DNA of 20,098 nucleotides from JBCBZH01 sp039815415 (GTDB lineage Bacteria > Bacteroidota > Rhodothermia > Rhodothermales > Rubricoccaceae): the NCBI GenBank assembly GCA_039815415.1, contig JBCBZH010000047.1:1-20098 (forward strand), read 5' to 3'. The position numbers and the translations under genes were made by a program. Numbering within the stretch: position 1 is the first letter of the stretch; each line of letters opens with the position of its first letter. Positions 1 through 7,770 of the stretch are shown piece by piece. The notes under the pieces are model-generated. The model saw nothing but the letters and a program-made list of their open reading frames with translations. It ran no database searches and was not told the origin of the DNA.

Positions 1-316
1 CAGGATCGGCAACAAGAGAGACGTTGAGCGTGGCGGTTTCACCAGAGGCCACATTAACCGTGGCCTCTTGGGCGAGGAACCCGACGAACGAAACGCGGAC
101 ACTCGCCGAACCACTAGGAACATCTCGGAGCGTGAACCTGCCATAAGCGTCTGCTGCTGCACCGCGTTCCGAGGCGACGAGTTGGACCGTTGCACCGGGG
201 AGTGGCTGGTTGGTGTCCGCATCGGTGATGCGACCAGAAAGGGTGCCGGTCTGAGCGAAGGCGGATACGCTGAGAACGACACTCAGCACAAGGGCAGAAA
301 AGAAAGCGCGAAGCAT
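1..316 (-). CDS. TonB-receptor-like secreted protein, N-terminal part (cut by window edge)
   Basis: The minus-strand reading frame starts at the ATG at 316-314 and stays open to the left edge (105 codons), so the C-terminal part lies outside the window. Residues 1-22 form a signal peptide (MLRAFFSALVLSV, ending in SAFAQ). Residues from about 24 to 100 match the carboxypeptidase-regulatory-like beta-sandwich: GTLSGRITDADTNQPLPGA, then AYGRFTLRDVPSG and a VSFVGF strand. In Bacteroidota-type bacteria this domain commonly precedes the plug of outer-membrane TonB-dependent receptors, so a receptor is the most likely identity. A free-standing secreted beta-sandwich protein is the alternative. Upstream, at 437-455, is a dyad shared with the promoter region near 8216, so the gene probably belongs to the same regulon as the uptake operon. 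Confidence 0.75.
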   Translation of the reverse strand, partial: MLRAFFSALVLSVVLSVSAFAQTGTLSGRITDADTNQPLPGATVQLVASERGAAADAYGRFTLRDVPSGSASVRVSFVGFLAQEATVNVASGETATLNVSLVADP

Positions 317-392
317 TTCGTATGGTCGGGTGAACGAGATCAGGGTCGAGTTGCCCCGAAAGAGCCAAGGCTACCCGGCTCAGCGGTCTGCC

Positions 393-432
393 AAAGTGAA
401 ACAGAACGGCGCAGTTGGGACCTTTTCACTTT
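393..432. repeat. Inverted repeat AAAGTGAAA/TTTCACTTT between operator copy 1 and the receptor-like gene
   Basis: AAAGTGAAA at 393-401 is perfectly complementary to TTTCACTTT at 424-432, with 22 bases between the arms. The arm centres are 31 bases apart, close to three helical turns, which would suit a dimeric regulator. It could equally fold as a stem-loop in the 5' leader of the gene starting at 316. It lies directly downstream of the 437-455 dyad in the direction of that gene. Confidence 0.5.
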
Positions 433-436
433 TCCA

Positions 437-455
437 ATTTAGACTCGATCTAAAT
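437..455. promoter_or_regulatory. Candidate operator, copy 1 (perfect dyad)
   Basis: ATTTAGA-CTCGA-TCTAAAT is a perfect 7-bp inverted repeat around a 5-bp centre. The sequence 440-458 is identical over 19 bases to the reverse complement of 8204-8222. It sits about 120 bases upstream of the minus-strand receptor-like gene starting at 316. The layout (A/T-rich half-sites of similar spacing) recalls operators of dimeric metalloregulators such as the DtxR/MntR family, but the family assignment is inference. Confidence 0.65.
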
Positions 456-704
456 AAGAAGCCGCTCTCGAATACGGAGCCTGAGTGAAGCCGATTCCAT
501 AGTGTTGGCGCTTGACTGAATCGAAGCCCAGATCCGATCTCTGTGTTCACGCGCCGAGCTGGCGACCCCAGCTCCTAGGCTATCTCCTCTGCCAAGGGGA
601 ACTGCCTGCGAAGTAACGGCGCAAGCCTATGACGCCCGCGAGCGGCATGCCAAGCTCTATGAGGTGAAGGGAGCCAAGTCAGAGTGGAGCACCACCAAGG
701 GGTG

Positions 705-2021
705 TCAGTGGCGTTTTGCCCATTCGGCGGCTTCCGAGAACAGGTCGTGCGTGTGGAGATAACGGAAGGTCCCCGCACGCCCTGCGAGTGCAAGGTTGTC
801 GAAGCCACTCGCGTACTCCTGTAGCGTGTCCACTGTCGCCTGATGGCCGACATCCAAGACTGGGTAGGCATTCGACAGTCGGACACTGTGCATGCTCAGA
901 ACCTCTCCCATCGCTCCGTGAATGACCCGACGCACGTCGGGCAACAGAGCCTCCACGAATGCGTCGTCGGACAGTGTCCACCATGCGTCCCAGTCACTGC
1001 ACGGCACCTCGACGACGACCGCCGTCTTGTCGCCGGGGGCCATCTCCCAGCTCCGGTTCTTTGGTTCGTAGATCCGCGTGAAGGGCACGTCTGGATCCGG
1101 TACATAGAGCGACGCATGCGGCGAGACGCGAGACACGTTCAGCCTAAGAATCGCCAGCCGGACGTGGCGATAGCGTAGCGTCGAGGCTGCCTCGAGCACC
1201 GCACCGGGGGGAGCCGGATCCAACAGCCCAACAAATCGCGGGAGAGGCAAGGTGCTCATCACCTCTCCAACTGGGCGTGGGAGACCACCATTGACTTCGA
1301 TGGCTCGAATCCGCCCCCCTTCATGCCTGATCCGCGTGACGATCGCCCGGGTTTGGATTCGTTCGGGGCCAACCGCCTCAACGAGCGCATCAGCCAGCAT
1401 TCCAAATCCACGAGTTGGGTAGTAGAACGCACCGTCGAGATGAGCTGCTGCAGAGCGCCCGCTAATCAGTTCGCGGAGCATGGTTCCGAGAGTAAGTCCA
1501 CGTAGACGCCCCCCGGCTACAGACGGGGCTAGGCGACTGGTTGGGACCCCCCAGAGCTTCTCTGAGTAACCAAGCAGCAATGCTTCGGCGAGTGTCGGCC
1601 CATACCGACTCAGCGCTAGGTCTTGGAACGTCGTTGGCTCCCGGCGGGGCCGCAGGCTGTGCTGCATAACTTCGCAGGCCACTCGCAGAAACGTTGCCGG
1701 TCCGAGCTGACGCGCGGCGTTGAGCGGTCGTAATGGAAAGGCGATACCCTTCCCCTGGTAACGGATCTCGCTGGTCGCCTCGACCTTTCGCATCGAGGGT
1801 CCGAGAAGGTCCCGGAAGGCCTCGGTAGCCACCGGGCTCTTGTCGTGAAGGCGATGTGCCCCCGTGTCGACAAGCACGTCCTCGAACCGAAGCGTCCGCG
1901 CGTTTCCTCCAACATCAGGGGCCGCCTCATACACGGACACCTCGCGCCCATGACGGCGCGCATAGTACGCCGTCACAAGACCCGCCAGTCCACCACCGAG
2001 CACATGAATCGTTTGGGTCAT
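705..2021 (-). CDS. FAD-dependent oxidoreductase (amine oxidase / protoporphyrinogen-oxidase-like)
   Basis: The protein has 438 residues. The N-terminus carries a Rossmann FAD-binding fingerprint: LGGGLAGL at residues 8-15, the acidic residue ending the second strand at E32, then the GG motif at 38-39. A YSEKLWGVP stretch in the middle and a C-terminal LALAGRAGTFRYLHTHD segment resemble flavin enzymes of the UDP-galactopyranose-mutase and protoporphyrinogen-oxidase superfamily that often occur in glycan loci. The substrate is not predictable. I chose the ATG at 2021 because the fingerprint starts there and it overlaps the stop of the preceding gene by four bases (ATGA), which suggests translational coupling. 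It is the last gene of the minus-strand operon. It is distinct from the hemY product at 15982 and is probably not a heme enzyme. Confidence 0.8.
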   Translation of the reverse strand: MTQTIHVLGGGLAGLVTAYYARRHGREVSVYEAAPDVGGNARTLRFEDVLVDTGAHRLHDKSPVATEAFRDLLGPSMRKVEATSEIRYQGKGIAFPLRPLNAARQLGPATFLRVACEVMQHSLRPRREPTTFQDLALSRYGPTLAEALLLGYSEKLWGVPTSRLAPSVAGGRLRGLTLGTMLRELISGRSAAAHLDGAFYYPTRGFGMLADALVEAVGPERIQTRAIVTRIRHEGGRIRAIEVNGGLPRPVGEVMSTLPLPRFVGLLDPAPPGAVLEAASTLRYRHVRLAILRLNVSRVSPHASLYVPDPDVPFTRIYEPKNRSWEMAPGDKTAVVVEVPCSDWDAWWTLSDDAFVEALLPDVRRVIHGAMGEVLSMHSVRLSNAYPVLDVGHQATVDTLQEYASGFDNLALAGRAGTFRYLHTHDLFSEAAEWAKRH

Positions 2022-3547
2022 GGCACGTGCTCGCCTGAGGCCTCGTACACGAATACCGGAATGCGTGCCCACATCCGATTGACGTAGGGGTTGTGATAGA
2101 ACGTATCCGCCTGGCTATAGACCCGTCCGGGAAGTGACGCCCCGACTGCAAGCAGGGCCGTGTCGGGCAGACGCCGGAGAGCCTCCACCGCAGTTGCATC
2201 CACATAGTTCGCTTGAACGCCCTGCCGTTCGAGTGTGTACTGCACGAGAGGCGTCGTTACGATGTGAACGTCGGGCCGCTCCGCGACCACAGACCGCGCG
2301 TGCTCCGTCACCTGAGCGATGGCGGTCGGCTGACGATGCTGCACGGCAAGTGTGACTGCGACGGCCGCAACGGCCGCATACCCAGCCAGCAAGGCGCCTC
2401 GAATAGCCCAGCGCCAGCGACTGTGGAGGGCCCATACCGACGCGGCGCCGAGTGAGACCACAAGCAACGCCAGCCCGATAAGGGGCAGCGCGTGGCGGCT
2501 CTTGTAGATCACATTCTGATACAGGACCATCCAGATCCCATACGTTGTTGCGCTTGCCAGAATCCACCCAGCGGCCCGCCGCGCCTGCTCGGACCTCCGT
2601 GTTGCATGCACGACCTCACGCCCCCCACAAACCAGCCCCACCGCCAGCGCGAGGCTGGACAACCAGGTCACGGGATGCCGCCCAGGCCACCATCCCCCGA
2701 GCCCATCTGCCCAGATGGACTCCACAGTACGCTGAAGCCGGTAGCGAAGGCTGGCCTCCTCGGCCGCGACCGTGCCACCGAACTCCATGAAGTGCCCCAC
2801 CGTCTGGCGATTCGCTGCCGCAACCAGATCTGCTCCTCCCGTGTCCACCACGAGAGGAATCAGCCAGACCAGCGTTCCTACGAGCCCGGCACCCACCAGA
2901 GGAACGCGCTGGCGGGGACGCAGCAGAAGACCGACCAGAGGTGGCAGAACGAAGGGGACGTATGACAATCGAAGACCGGCCAGAAGCCCTCCCAAGAGGC
3001 CTACCGCCCCTGCCTGCCACGCCCGACGGCTATCGAGAGCACGAATCGCCAGCCCGACTGTTCCAAAGGCAAGCGCAAGGCCGAGGAGATCCGGCATGTA
3101 TCGCGTCGCCATCAACCACACGAGGGGGCAGACTAGAACGGCTATCGCCCACGCTACGCCGAGCCGCGACACCAGCGGCGTCCGGAGAAGCCCCAAGCCC
3201 GCCCACACCAGCCCGAGCGTTGCGAGCACCCCGACCAGGGTGAACGCCGCGGCAATGCTGCCCGTTAGCACGGCCAGCGGCTTAGCAACAGCCCAGAAGA
3301 CCGGGTAGCCCGGAAAGTGCGGTTGCAGTGCAACAACGCTGTACATGTCTGCCACGCTGAGCGCGAACCGAAGGCTATCCGGGTCCTCGATGTAGCCAAT
3401 CGCCGTCGCGAACCGACTTGCGCTCACCACAAGGACGAGCCCACCCGCCGCAAGCAAGCCGCGCCAATGCAACGCGCCCCACTGCCGCGTGGACAGTGGG
3501 ACGCTTGAGGCTGGGTCTGCAGCCGAGACGGAACGGTGTGAAACCAT
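2018..3547 (-). CDS. Multi-spanning membrane protein, probable GT-C-type glycosyltransferase
   Basis: The protein has 509 residues. About eleven or twelve hydrophobic helices cover residues ~28-415, followed by a soluble C-terminal tail of roughly 90 residues. The loop after the first helix contains an acidic EDPDS motif near residue 55 and then QPHFPGYPVFW. This placement matches the catalytic first-loop acidic residues of GT-C enzymes (PMT/ArnT-like), which use polyprenyl-phosphate sugars. That assignment rests on layout and no family signature was certain. The downstream flavoenzyme start overlaps this gene's stop, so the two probably act together, perhaps in sugar transfer to a lipid or surface protein. 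The 34-base gap to the preceding lipoprotein gene is short enough for co-transcription. Confidence 0.65.
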   Translation of the reverse strand: MVSHRSVSAADPASSVPLSTRQWGALHWRGLLAAGGLVLVVSASRFATAIGYIEDPDSLRFALSVADMYSVVALQPHFPGYPVFWAVAKPLAVLTGSIAAAFTLVGVLATLGLVWAGLGLLRTPLVSRLGVAWAIAVLVCPLVWLMATRYMPDLLGLALAFGTVGLAIRALDSRRAWQAGAVGLLGGLLAGLRLSYVPFVLPPLVGLLLRPRQRVPLVGAGLVGTLVWLIPLVVDTGGADLVAAANRQTVGHFMEFGGTVAAEEASLRYRLQRTVESIWADGLGGWWPGRHPVTWLSSLALAVGLVCGGREVVHATRRSEQARRAAGWILASATTYGIWMVLYQNVIYKSRHALPLIGLALLVVSLGAASVWALHSRWRWAIRGALLAGYAAVAAVAVTLAVQHRQPTAIAQVTEHARSVVAERPDVHIVTTPLVQYTLERQGVQANYVDATAVEALRRLPDTALLAVGASLPGRVYSQADTFYHNPYVNRMWARIPVFVYEASGEHVP

Positions 3548-3548
3548 C

Positions 3549-3572
3549 AGGGATGCCTTATCCCTACAGGGA
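3549..3572 (-). promoter_or_regulatory. Mutually exclusive small hairpins before the GT-C gene start
   Basis: Read on the minus strand, the gap upstream of the ATG at 3547 contains TCCCT, AGGGA and again TCCCT. The central AGGGA, which runs into an AAGG ribosome-binding-like element about eight bases from the start codon, can pair with either flank. This could modulate translation or be chance in a short GC-rich spacer. Confidence 0.25.
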
Positions 3573-3581
3573 GGACGGACC

Positions 3582-4961
3582 CTACCATGCAGCCATGTTG
3601 GCCGCCGAGAAGCTGTAGGCCGTCTGGTAAATGTCCTTGGCCTGATTCAGATCTGCGATGTAGTCATTCGCTGCATCCGAGCCTGGGAGTGCGTAGACAG
3701 GCGCGTTGCCCATCAGGTCGTGGAGGCGCTCCAGGTCATCCACGCTGATGAGGTTGAGCGCGCCGCCTGTGAATCCACCGTCTCCACGGTATGAGAACTG
3801 AAGAGCATAGGTAAAGCCCTTCATCTCGCCCCAGAATTTGTTGAGGTTGACGTCATTGAAGTTGTCTACCTCATCCTGTGTCAGGGTCGCCATCTCTTCC
3901 AGCGTGACATTGATGTAGTGGATGGCTGTGGCGGCGATGACCTTCTCGACGGCCTCGGAGGCATCCTGACGGGCGCTGGCGAGCACGGTCTGGTCGCCGT
4001 TGACGATGGCGGTGCGGCCCCGGCGGAAAGCCTCGAAAGCGTCAGCCGTAAGGTCTACGCCCGTGCCCCCCTTATCCCGCTTGCCTGCATTGCGGGCAAT
4101 GCCGAAGTTGTACTCCGTCGTGTAGTCGAGCGTGCCGTCGCTGTTGCTGTCGCGTGCCCAGTCTACGACCCCCCCCGCGAGTTGGTCGTCGGAGTAGCTG
4201 GAGTAATCACGGGCGGATCCGAAGTAGCCATAAGCCTCGTCGAAGCGGTGCTCCTGCTCTGTATCCGGCTGACCATCGCCACGCGGCGCGGTATTGTCCC
4301 GGTCGAGGATATCCGCGAGGTACTTGTTGGAGAGCTGATCGAATAGAATCGCTCCGATGAGCACCTTGTTGATCATCTGCGTCAGGTCAACTCCGGCATC
4401 GGTCGTGTAGACGGCCGGTGTCCCCAGCTTCGTCGCATCGTTGGAGTTGTCCGCGATAATCTGGAAGTACGTCTGGATGAGATCGTTGACGGTGATGTCT
4501 GCCGCATTGCCTTCGAGGCCTGCACTGTACAGGAGCGTTGCATCGGCGCCCTTGCGACCGCGGAGGCTCTTGCCCGTCGAGATGTCCTCGTAGGTGGAGG
4601 CACTCGGGGTAAGGCCGCCGGGCACGCCGGAGCGGATCTGGAGGCCAGTGTCGCCGTAGTTGTAGATGGCGTTCAGTTCCGCGACCGTGATTGGCGTCGC
4701 GCCCGGCTTGGCAAGGGCGTCGATGGTGCTCTTGAGGTCCTGGAGCAGGAGTTGGCGGACGACCATCCCGCCGATGTTGACGGAGCTCGCGCCGTCCGTG
4801 AAGCGGCTCTCGAAGGTGTAAGTGGTCGGGACCTCGAGCACCGGGTCTGGATCCGGGTCTGGGTCCGGGTCTGGGTCGCTGCTGTCGCAGCCAGCGACCA
4901 TCAAGCCGCACAGCGCGAGCACAGTCGCAAGCTGCGACGCGGAAAGCGAAAATCGTCTCAT
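3582..4961 (-). CDS. Outer-membrane lipoprotein, DUF4856-like
   Basis: The protein has 459 residues. The signal peptide ends in a lipobox, MVAGC, with the lipidated Cys at about residue 25. An Asp-Pro repeat linker follows, and a globular domain fills residues ~45-459. The acid-rich residues after the Cys resemble the surface-export signal of Bacteroidota lipoproteins. The body (TYTFESRFTDGASSVNIGG near its start, YGYFGSARDYSS in the middle) looks like the DUF4856 family, which I recall occurring beside TonB-dependent receptors and imelysin-like proteins in iron loci. Its molecular function is not established. It lies 47 bases downstream of the receptor gene, in line with a surface partner that captures or presents the ligand. 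No catalytic motif is visible. Confidence 0.65.
   Translation of the reverse strand: MRRFSLSASQLATVLALCGLMVAGCDSSDPDPDPDPDPDPVLEVPTTYTFESRFTDGASSVNIGGMVVRQLLLQDLKSTIDALAKPGATPITVAELNAIYNYGDTGLQIRSGVPGGLTPSASTYEDISTGKSLRGRKGADATLLYSAGLEGNAADITVNDLIQTYFQIIADNSNDATKLGTPAVYTTDAGVDLTQMINKVLIGAILFDQLSNKYLADILDRDNTAPRGDGQPDTEQEHRFDEAYGYFGSARDYSSYSDDQLAGGVVDWARDSNSDGTLDYTTEYNFGIARNAGKRDKGGTGVDLTADAFEAFRRGRTAIVNGDQTVLASARQDASEAVEKVIAATAIHYINVTLEEMATLTQDEVDNFNDVNLNKFWGEMKGFTYALQFSYRGDGGFTGGALNLISVDDLERLHDLMGNAPVYALPGSDAANDYIADLNQAKDIYQTAYSFSAANMAAW
4843..4878 (-). repeat. Tandem hexamer repeat encoding an Asp-Pro linker
   Basis: Six adjacent 6-base units (gggtct, ggatcc, gggtct, gggtcc, gggtct, gggtcg on the plus strand) encode the alternating Asp-Pro tether just after the lipobox. 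Because the unit is a multiple of three, copy-number change would alter linker length without breaking the frame. Confidence 0.85.
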
Positions 4962-5008
4962 GGGTTTGGGAGCGCGCAGGGCGCGCAGTTGTGTTTTGGT
5001 GTTCAGGG

Positions 5009-7495
5009 CTAGAAGGTGTACCGCAGGCTGAGGTTGACCTGTCGGCGGGGGCCAACGAGAATCCCGGAGCTGGCGTTGGCCGATATTTGGCGTGGGTTCG
5101 AGTGAAGCCTCGAGCCGATGTAGACTTCGTCGAGCGCGTTCTTGACTGTGAGTTGAGCGACGATTCGCTCTCCGAGGGGCGCACGCACACTGCCGCCGAG
5201 AACCAGGTAGCTCGGAATTGGCCCGGTGTCGCCACGAGTCCCCGTCGTCTCGATGTTCTCGAAGTCGCTGTAGACCTCGCTCACATAGCGCACATCCGCG
5301 CGGGCAGTCACGCCCTGCACGTCTCCGGAAACTCCAACCGTAAGGGTGTGCTGGGGTGCGTACGGCAGCTCGTTACCTGCGATGTCCACGCTCGGCACGT
5401 TGTTGACAACCGCCGATGGAATGCGCCCCTCAAGAACCTCGGTGCCCAAGAATGTGTAGGCCACGCTGAGATCGGGGAACGGCCCCACCTGGGAGGCGCG
5501 GAGCGCTCCGGCGACCTCGGCCCCGAAGGTGCGCGCACTGCCAAGGTTTCGGAAAGCGGTTCCTCGCCCTGCAGCCACGAGGTCTTCGATGTGCAGGTAG
5601 AACCCTGCAACCTCGGCCTGAACGAGGGGACCGTTGGTGCGGACCCCGAGTTCGACGTTCCAGCTTTTCTCCGCCTCTACGTCCAGCCCGCCATCGTCTG
5701 CGCTGTTCCCGAAATCGACCACCGTGAGCGCCCCGCTTGATGGCGGCGTAAATCCGCGGTGGACGCCTGCGAAGACCTTCGTGGCGTCGCTCAAGCTGGC
5801 GTTGAGACCAAGCCCCGGCAGCAGCACCAGCGTGGCCTTGTCGTCGAGGATGCTGCCCTTTAGACGATCCACACGCTCTTGCTCAAACAGTTCCACGCGG
5901 AGCCCTGGCGTGATCGAGAGCCTCCCGAAGTCCAGACGTTGCTGCGCAAAGACCGCCAGCGCGGTCGTCTCGTAGTTCTGGGCCTTCGCGGTGACCCCAG
6001 CCGAGGGATTCGTGGCAACGACGAGTTGATCGGGGTCATTCGGATCCGGCATCGTGAACGCGCCCTCGCGCGCGTCCGGGCTATCCCCAAGCACGCGCTC
6101 GTCCACGAAACGCTCCGCGTGGAGTCGCGCCCCGGCCTCGAGCTCTGCAGCCACCCCGGCGAGCCGATGCTTCCAGGTGTAGGTGTGCTCCACACCCCCC
6201 GCATAGAAAGTTCGCAGGATGCCGAAGTTGTTGCGCCCGTTGCCTACGCGGATTTTGTCTCCTGGCGTAAGCGGGCTCAGGAAGCCCACAGCGGTTGGAT
6301 CTGCGAGGTATGCGTCGAGGTCCGATGTGCGGATAAACACATCGTTTTCGCGCCACCAGCGGCGGTCGAAGACGTTGGCATAGGCACGTGTAAGCGACGC
6401 GAGCTTGGGGCTGATAGCGTGGCTGTGGATCGCATCAAGCGCGACGCGGCGAACGTCAAAGGTGTCGTCGTCCTTGGGATTGAACGCCGGATCGGTTTCA
6501 AACGAGTACTCCGTGAGCCCCGTGTAGGTAGCCCCGTAGCTCTCCGTGTTCCCATTGGCCTTGAGGAAAAGCGTGCTCTGCGGTCCGGTCCGCAGGGTCG
6601 CCTTGGCCGTTGCGTTGAGTTGGTAGAAGCCGTTGTTCTCTCGGAACCCATCGCCCCGCTTAGCCAAGAGCTGTACCTCGGGAACGAGCTGTCGCGTCCC
6701 GAACCCGCCGACTTCTGCAAACGCGCTGATGTAGCCGTTCTCGCCGACGATCAGCTGTCCCTCACCACCGATGGTCTCTCGGGGTCGGCTTGTGATGTAG
6801 TTGATCACCCCGCCCATGGTCTGCGGACCATACCGGATTGCGGCGCTGCCCTTGAGCACCTCTACCCGGTCGATCCGCTCAACTGGCGGGTTGTAGTACA
6901 TGTTGGGGTAGACGTAGAGCGCGGGCTGGATGGGGATGCCGTCCTCGAGAACAAGCACGCGCGAGGAGCGGCGTGGATTGAGGCCCCGAATGCCGATAGA
7001 GAGACGTGCGTTGGAGAAGCCGTCATCTGCGGCCCCGTAGATCCCCGGCACCGACTCGAGAAGCTCCTGGGTTCCGAGAGGCTGAATTCCGTCAACGGTC
7101 TCTGCGTTGAGGAGCGTAGCTGTCCCGGGTAGGTCTTCAATGGCGTTCCCCCGATCGGCCAGCACCTGGATGCCTTCCAGATTCAACGCGGCAAACGCCA
7201 GCTCGATGCGGAGGTCTGGGTTGGGTGCCGTGGCGCGGACCGTCCTCGTGGCATAACCGACAGCCCGAACCGTCAGATCGATCTCGCCTGGCGACACTAT
7301 CAGGCGGAACCGACCGTCCGGACCTGTCGCTGTGCCTTGAATAGCCTTGCCGCCCTCCACGCCGAGGATCACGCTGGCGCCGACAACGGGGCCTTGAGTC
7401 TCGGCCTCCACGACGACGCCTTCAATGACGGAAGCGTCCTGCGCGTGAACGACCGCGGTGGCGAGGAGGCCGAGAAGAGCGAGTCTGAATATCAT
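5009..7495 (-). CDS. TonB-dependent receptor, FecA-like (ferric-chelate uptake)
   Basis: The 828-residue outer-membrane receptor would take up a metal chelate using TonB energy. A signal peptide spans residues 1-19 (ending VVHAQ). A carboxypeptidase-regulatory-like domain spans ~23-100 (VIEGVVVEAETQGPVVGAS, then GPDGRFRL). The plug at ~110-230 has the segments IGIRGLNPRRSSRVLVLEDG, RIDRVEVLKG and IRYGPQTMGGVINYIT. The beta-barrel follows and ends with the terminal aromatic residue typical of outer-membrane proteins (LSLRYTF). The plug wording is close to the ferric-citrate receptor FecA, which supports an iron-chelate substrate, though citrate itself is not proven. No N-terminal signalling domain is present, so FecI/FecR-type surface signalling is unlikely. 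It is third in the operon, between two lipoproteins. Confidence 0.9.
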   Translation of the reverse strand: MIFRLALLGLLATAVVHAQDASVIEGVVVEAETQGPVVGASVILGVEGGKAIQGTATGPDGRFRLIVSPGEIDLTVRAVGYATRTVRATAPNPDLRIELAFAALNLEGIQVLADRGNAIEDLPGTATLLNAETVDGIQPLGTQELLESVPGIYGAADDGFSNARLSIGIRGLNPRRSSRVLVLEDGIPIQPALYVYPNMYYNPPVERIDRVEVLKGSAAIRYGPQTMGGVINYITSRPRETIGGEGQLIVGENGYISAFAEVGGFGTRQLVPEVQLLAKRGDGFRENNGFYQLNATAKATLRTGPQSTLFLKANGNTESYGATYTGLTEYSFETDPAFNPKDDDTFDVRRVALDAIHSHAISPKLASLTRAYANVFDRRWWRENDVFIRTSDLDAYLADPTAVGFLSPLTPGDKIRVGNGRNNFGILRTFYAGGVEHTYTWKHRLAGVAAELEAGARLHAERFVDERVLGDSPDAREGAFTMPDPNDPDQLVVATNPSAGVTAKAQNYETTALAVFAQQRLDFGRLSITPGLRVELFEQERVDRLKGSILDDKATLVLLPGLGLNASLSDATKVFAGVHRGFTPPSSGALTVVDFGNSADDGGLDVEAEKSWNVELGVRTNGPLVQAEVAGFYLHIEDLVAAGRGTAFRNLGSARTFGAEVAGALRASQVGPFPDLSVAYTFLGTEVLEGRIPSAVVNNVPSVDIAGNELPYAPQHTLTVGVSGDVQGVTARADVRYVSEVYSDFENIETTGTRGDTGPIPSYLVLGGSVRAPLGERIVAQLTVKNALDEVYIGSRLHSNPRQISANASSGILVGPRRQVNLSLRYTF

Positions 7496-7519
7496 TCGAC
7501 TGGAGAGGGAAACAACCGG

Positions 7520-7729
7520 CTAGAAACGGGCTGGGTTTGATGCTGGCGAAGACTGTCCTTGCGCCTCAGGCTCCGCGTCCGTGGAATCCGTTGGGAAGCT
7601 CAGAAGGCCATAGCTGCCCCCCGTAGACTCGCCCCCCGGTGTCGGAGCCAGAATGGGGTCGTCGGTACATCCCACGAGGCCAACCGCAAGCAAGAGAAGG
7701 ACACAGGCGAACCAGGTTCGGTAGTGCAT
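7520..7729 (-). CDS. Small lipoprotein of unknown function
   Basis: The protein has 69 residues: an N-terminal hydrophobic signal (residues ~7-19), a lipobox (GLVGC, Cys at 21) and then only 48 mature residues beginning TDDPILAPTPGG. These are rich in Ser, Pro, Gly and acidic residues. The TDD after the Cys resembles a surface-export signal. No fold is recognisable and the mature part is probably disordered. It lies 24 bases upstream of the receptor start and 41 bases after the preceding secreted protein, so it is very likely part of the same transcript and may be a small accessory subunit of the receptor. Confidence 0.65.
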   Translation of the reverse strand: MHYRTWFACVLLLLAVGLVGCTDDPILAPTPGGESTGGSYGLLSFPTDSTDAEPEAQGQSSPASNPARF

Positions 7730-7770
7730 GGTGGGGGTGGGTAGGGAAACAGGGAGGGTGCCGCCCCGTG

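Larger units (their letters stand above)
317..704. other. Intergenic region with candidate control sites
   Basis: This 388-base gap separates the end of the FAD-oxidoreductase gene from the start of the left-edge gene. I see a 19-base dyad (437-455), a 9-base inverted repeat (393-432) and one exact copy of the dispersed 10-mer (555-564). The stretch 401-470 is clearly more AT-rich than its surroundings, as expected for a promoter of the minus-strand gene at 316. I found no convincing U-tract terminator for the operon ending at 705. A plus-strand frame is open from 520 to 762 but has no ATG or GTG start where it would be needed. Confidence 0.6.

Noticed and set aside
437..455. Fur box
   Set aside because: The dyad lacks the GATAAT-type repeats of Fur sites; only a general metalloregulator-like layout is visible.
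640..704. Intrinsic terminator after the oxidoreductase gene
   Set aside because: Only 4-bp stems are present and no U-tract follows on the minus strand.
520..762. Plus-strand open frame with coding-like codons (about 81 codons, ends TAA at 760-762)
   Set aside because: There is no ATG or GTG near its beginning, it overlaps the 3' end of the oxidoreductase gene, and the translation is not recognisable. At best it is a decayed remnant.
5879..7132. Plus-strand open frame (417 codons) opposite the TonB receptor
   Set aside because: It is a mirror frame of a clear receptor gene, and its translation shows no recognisable fold or export signal.
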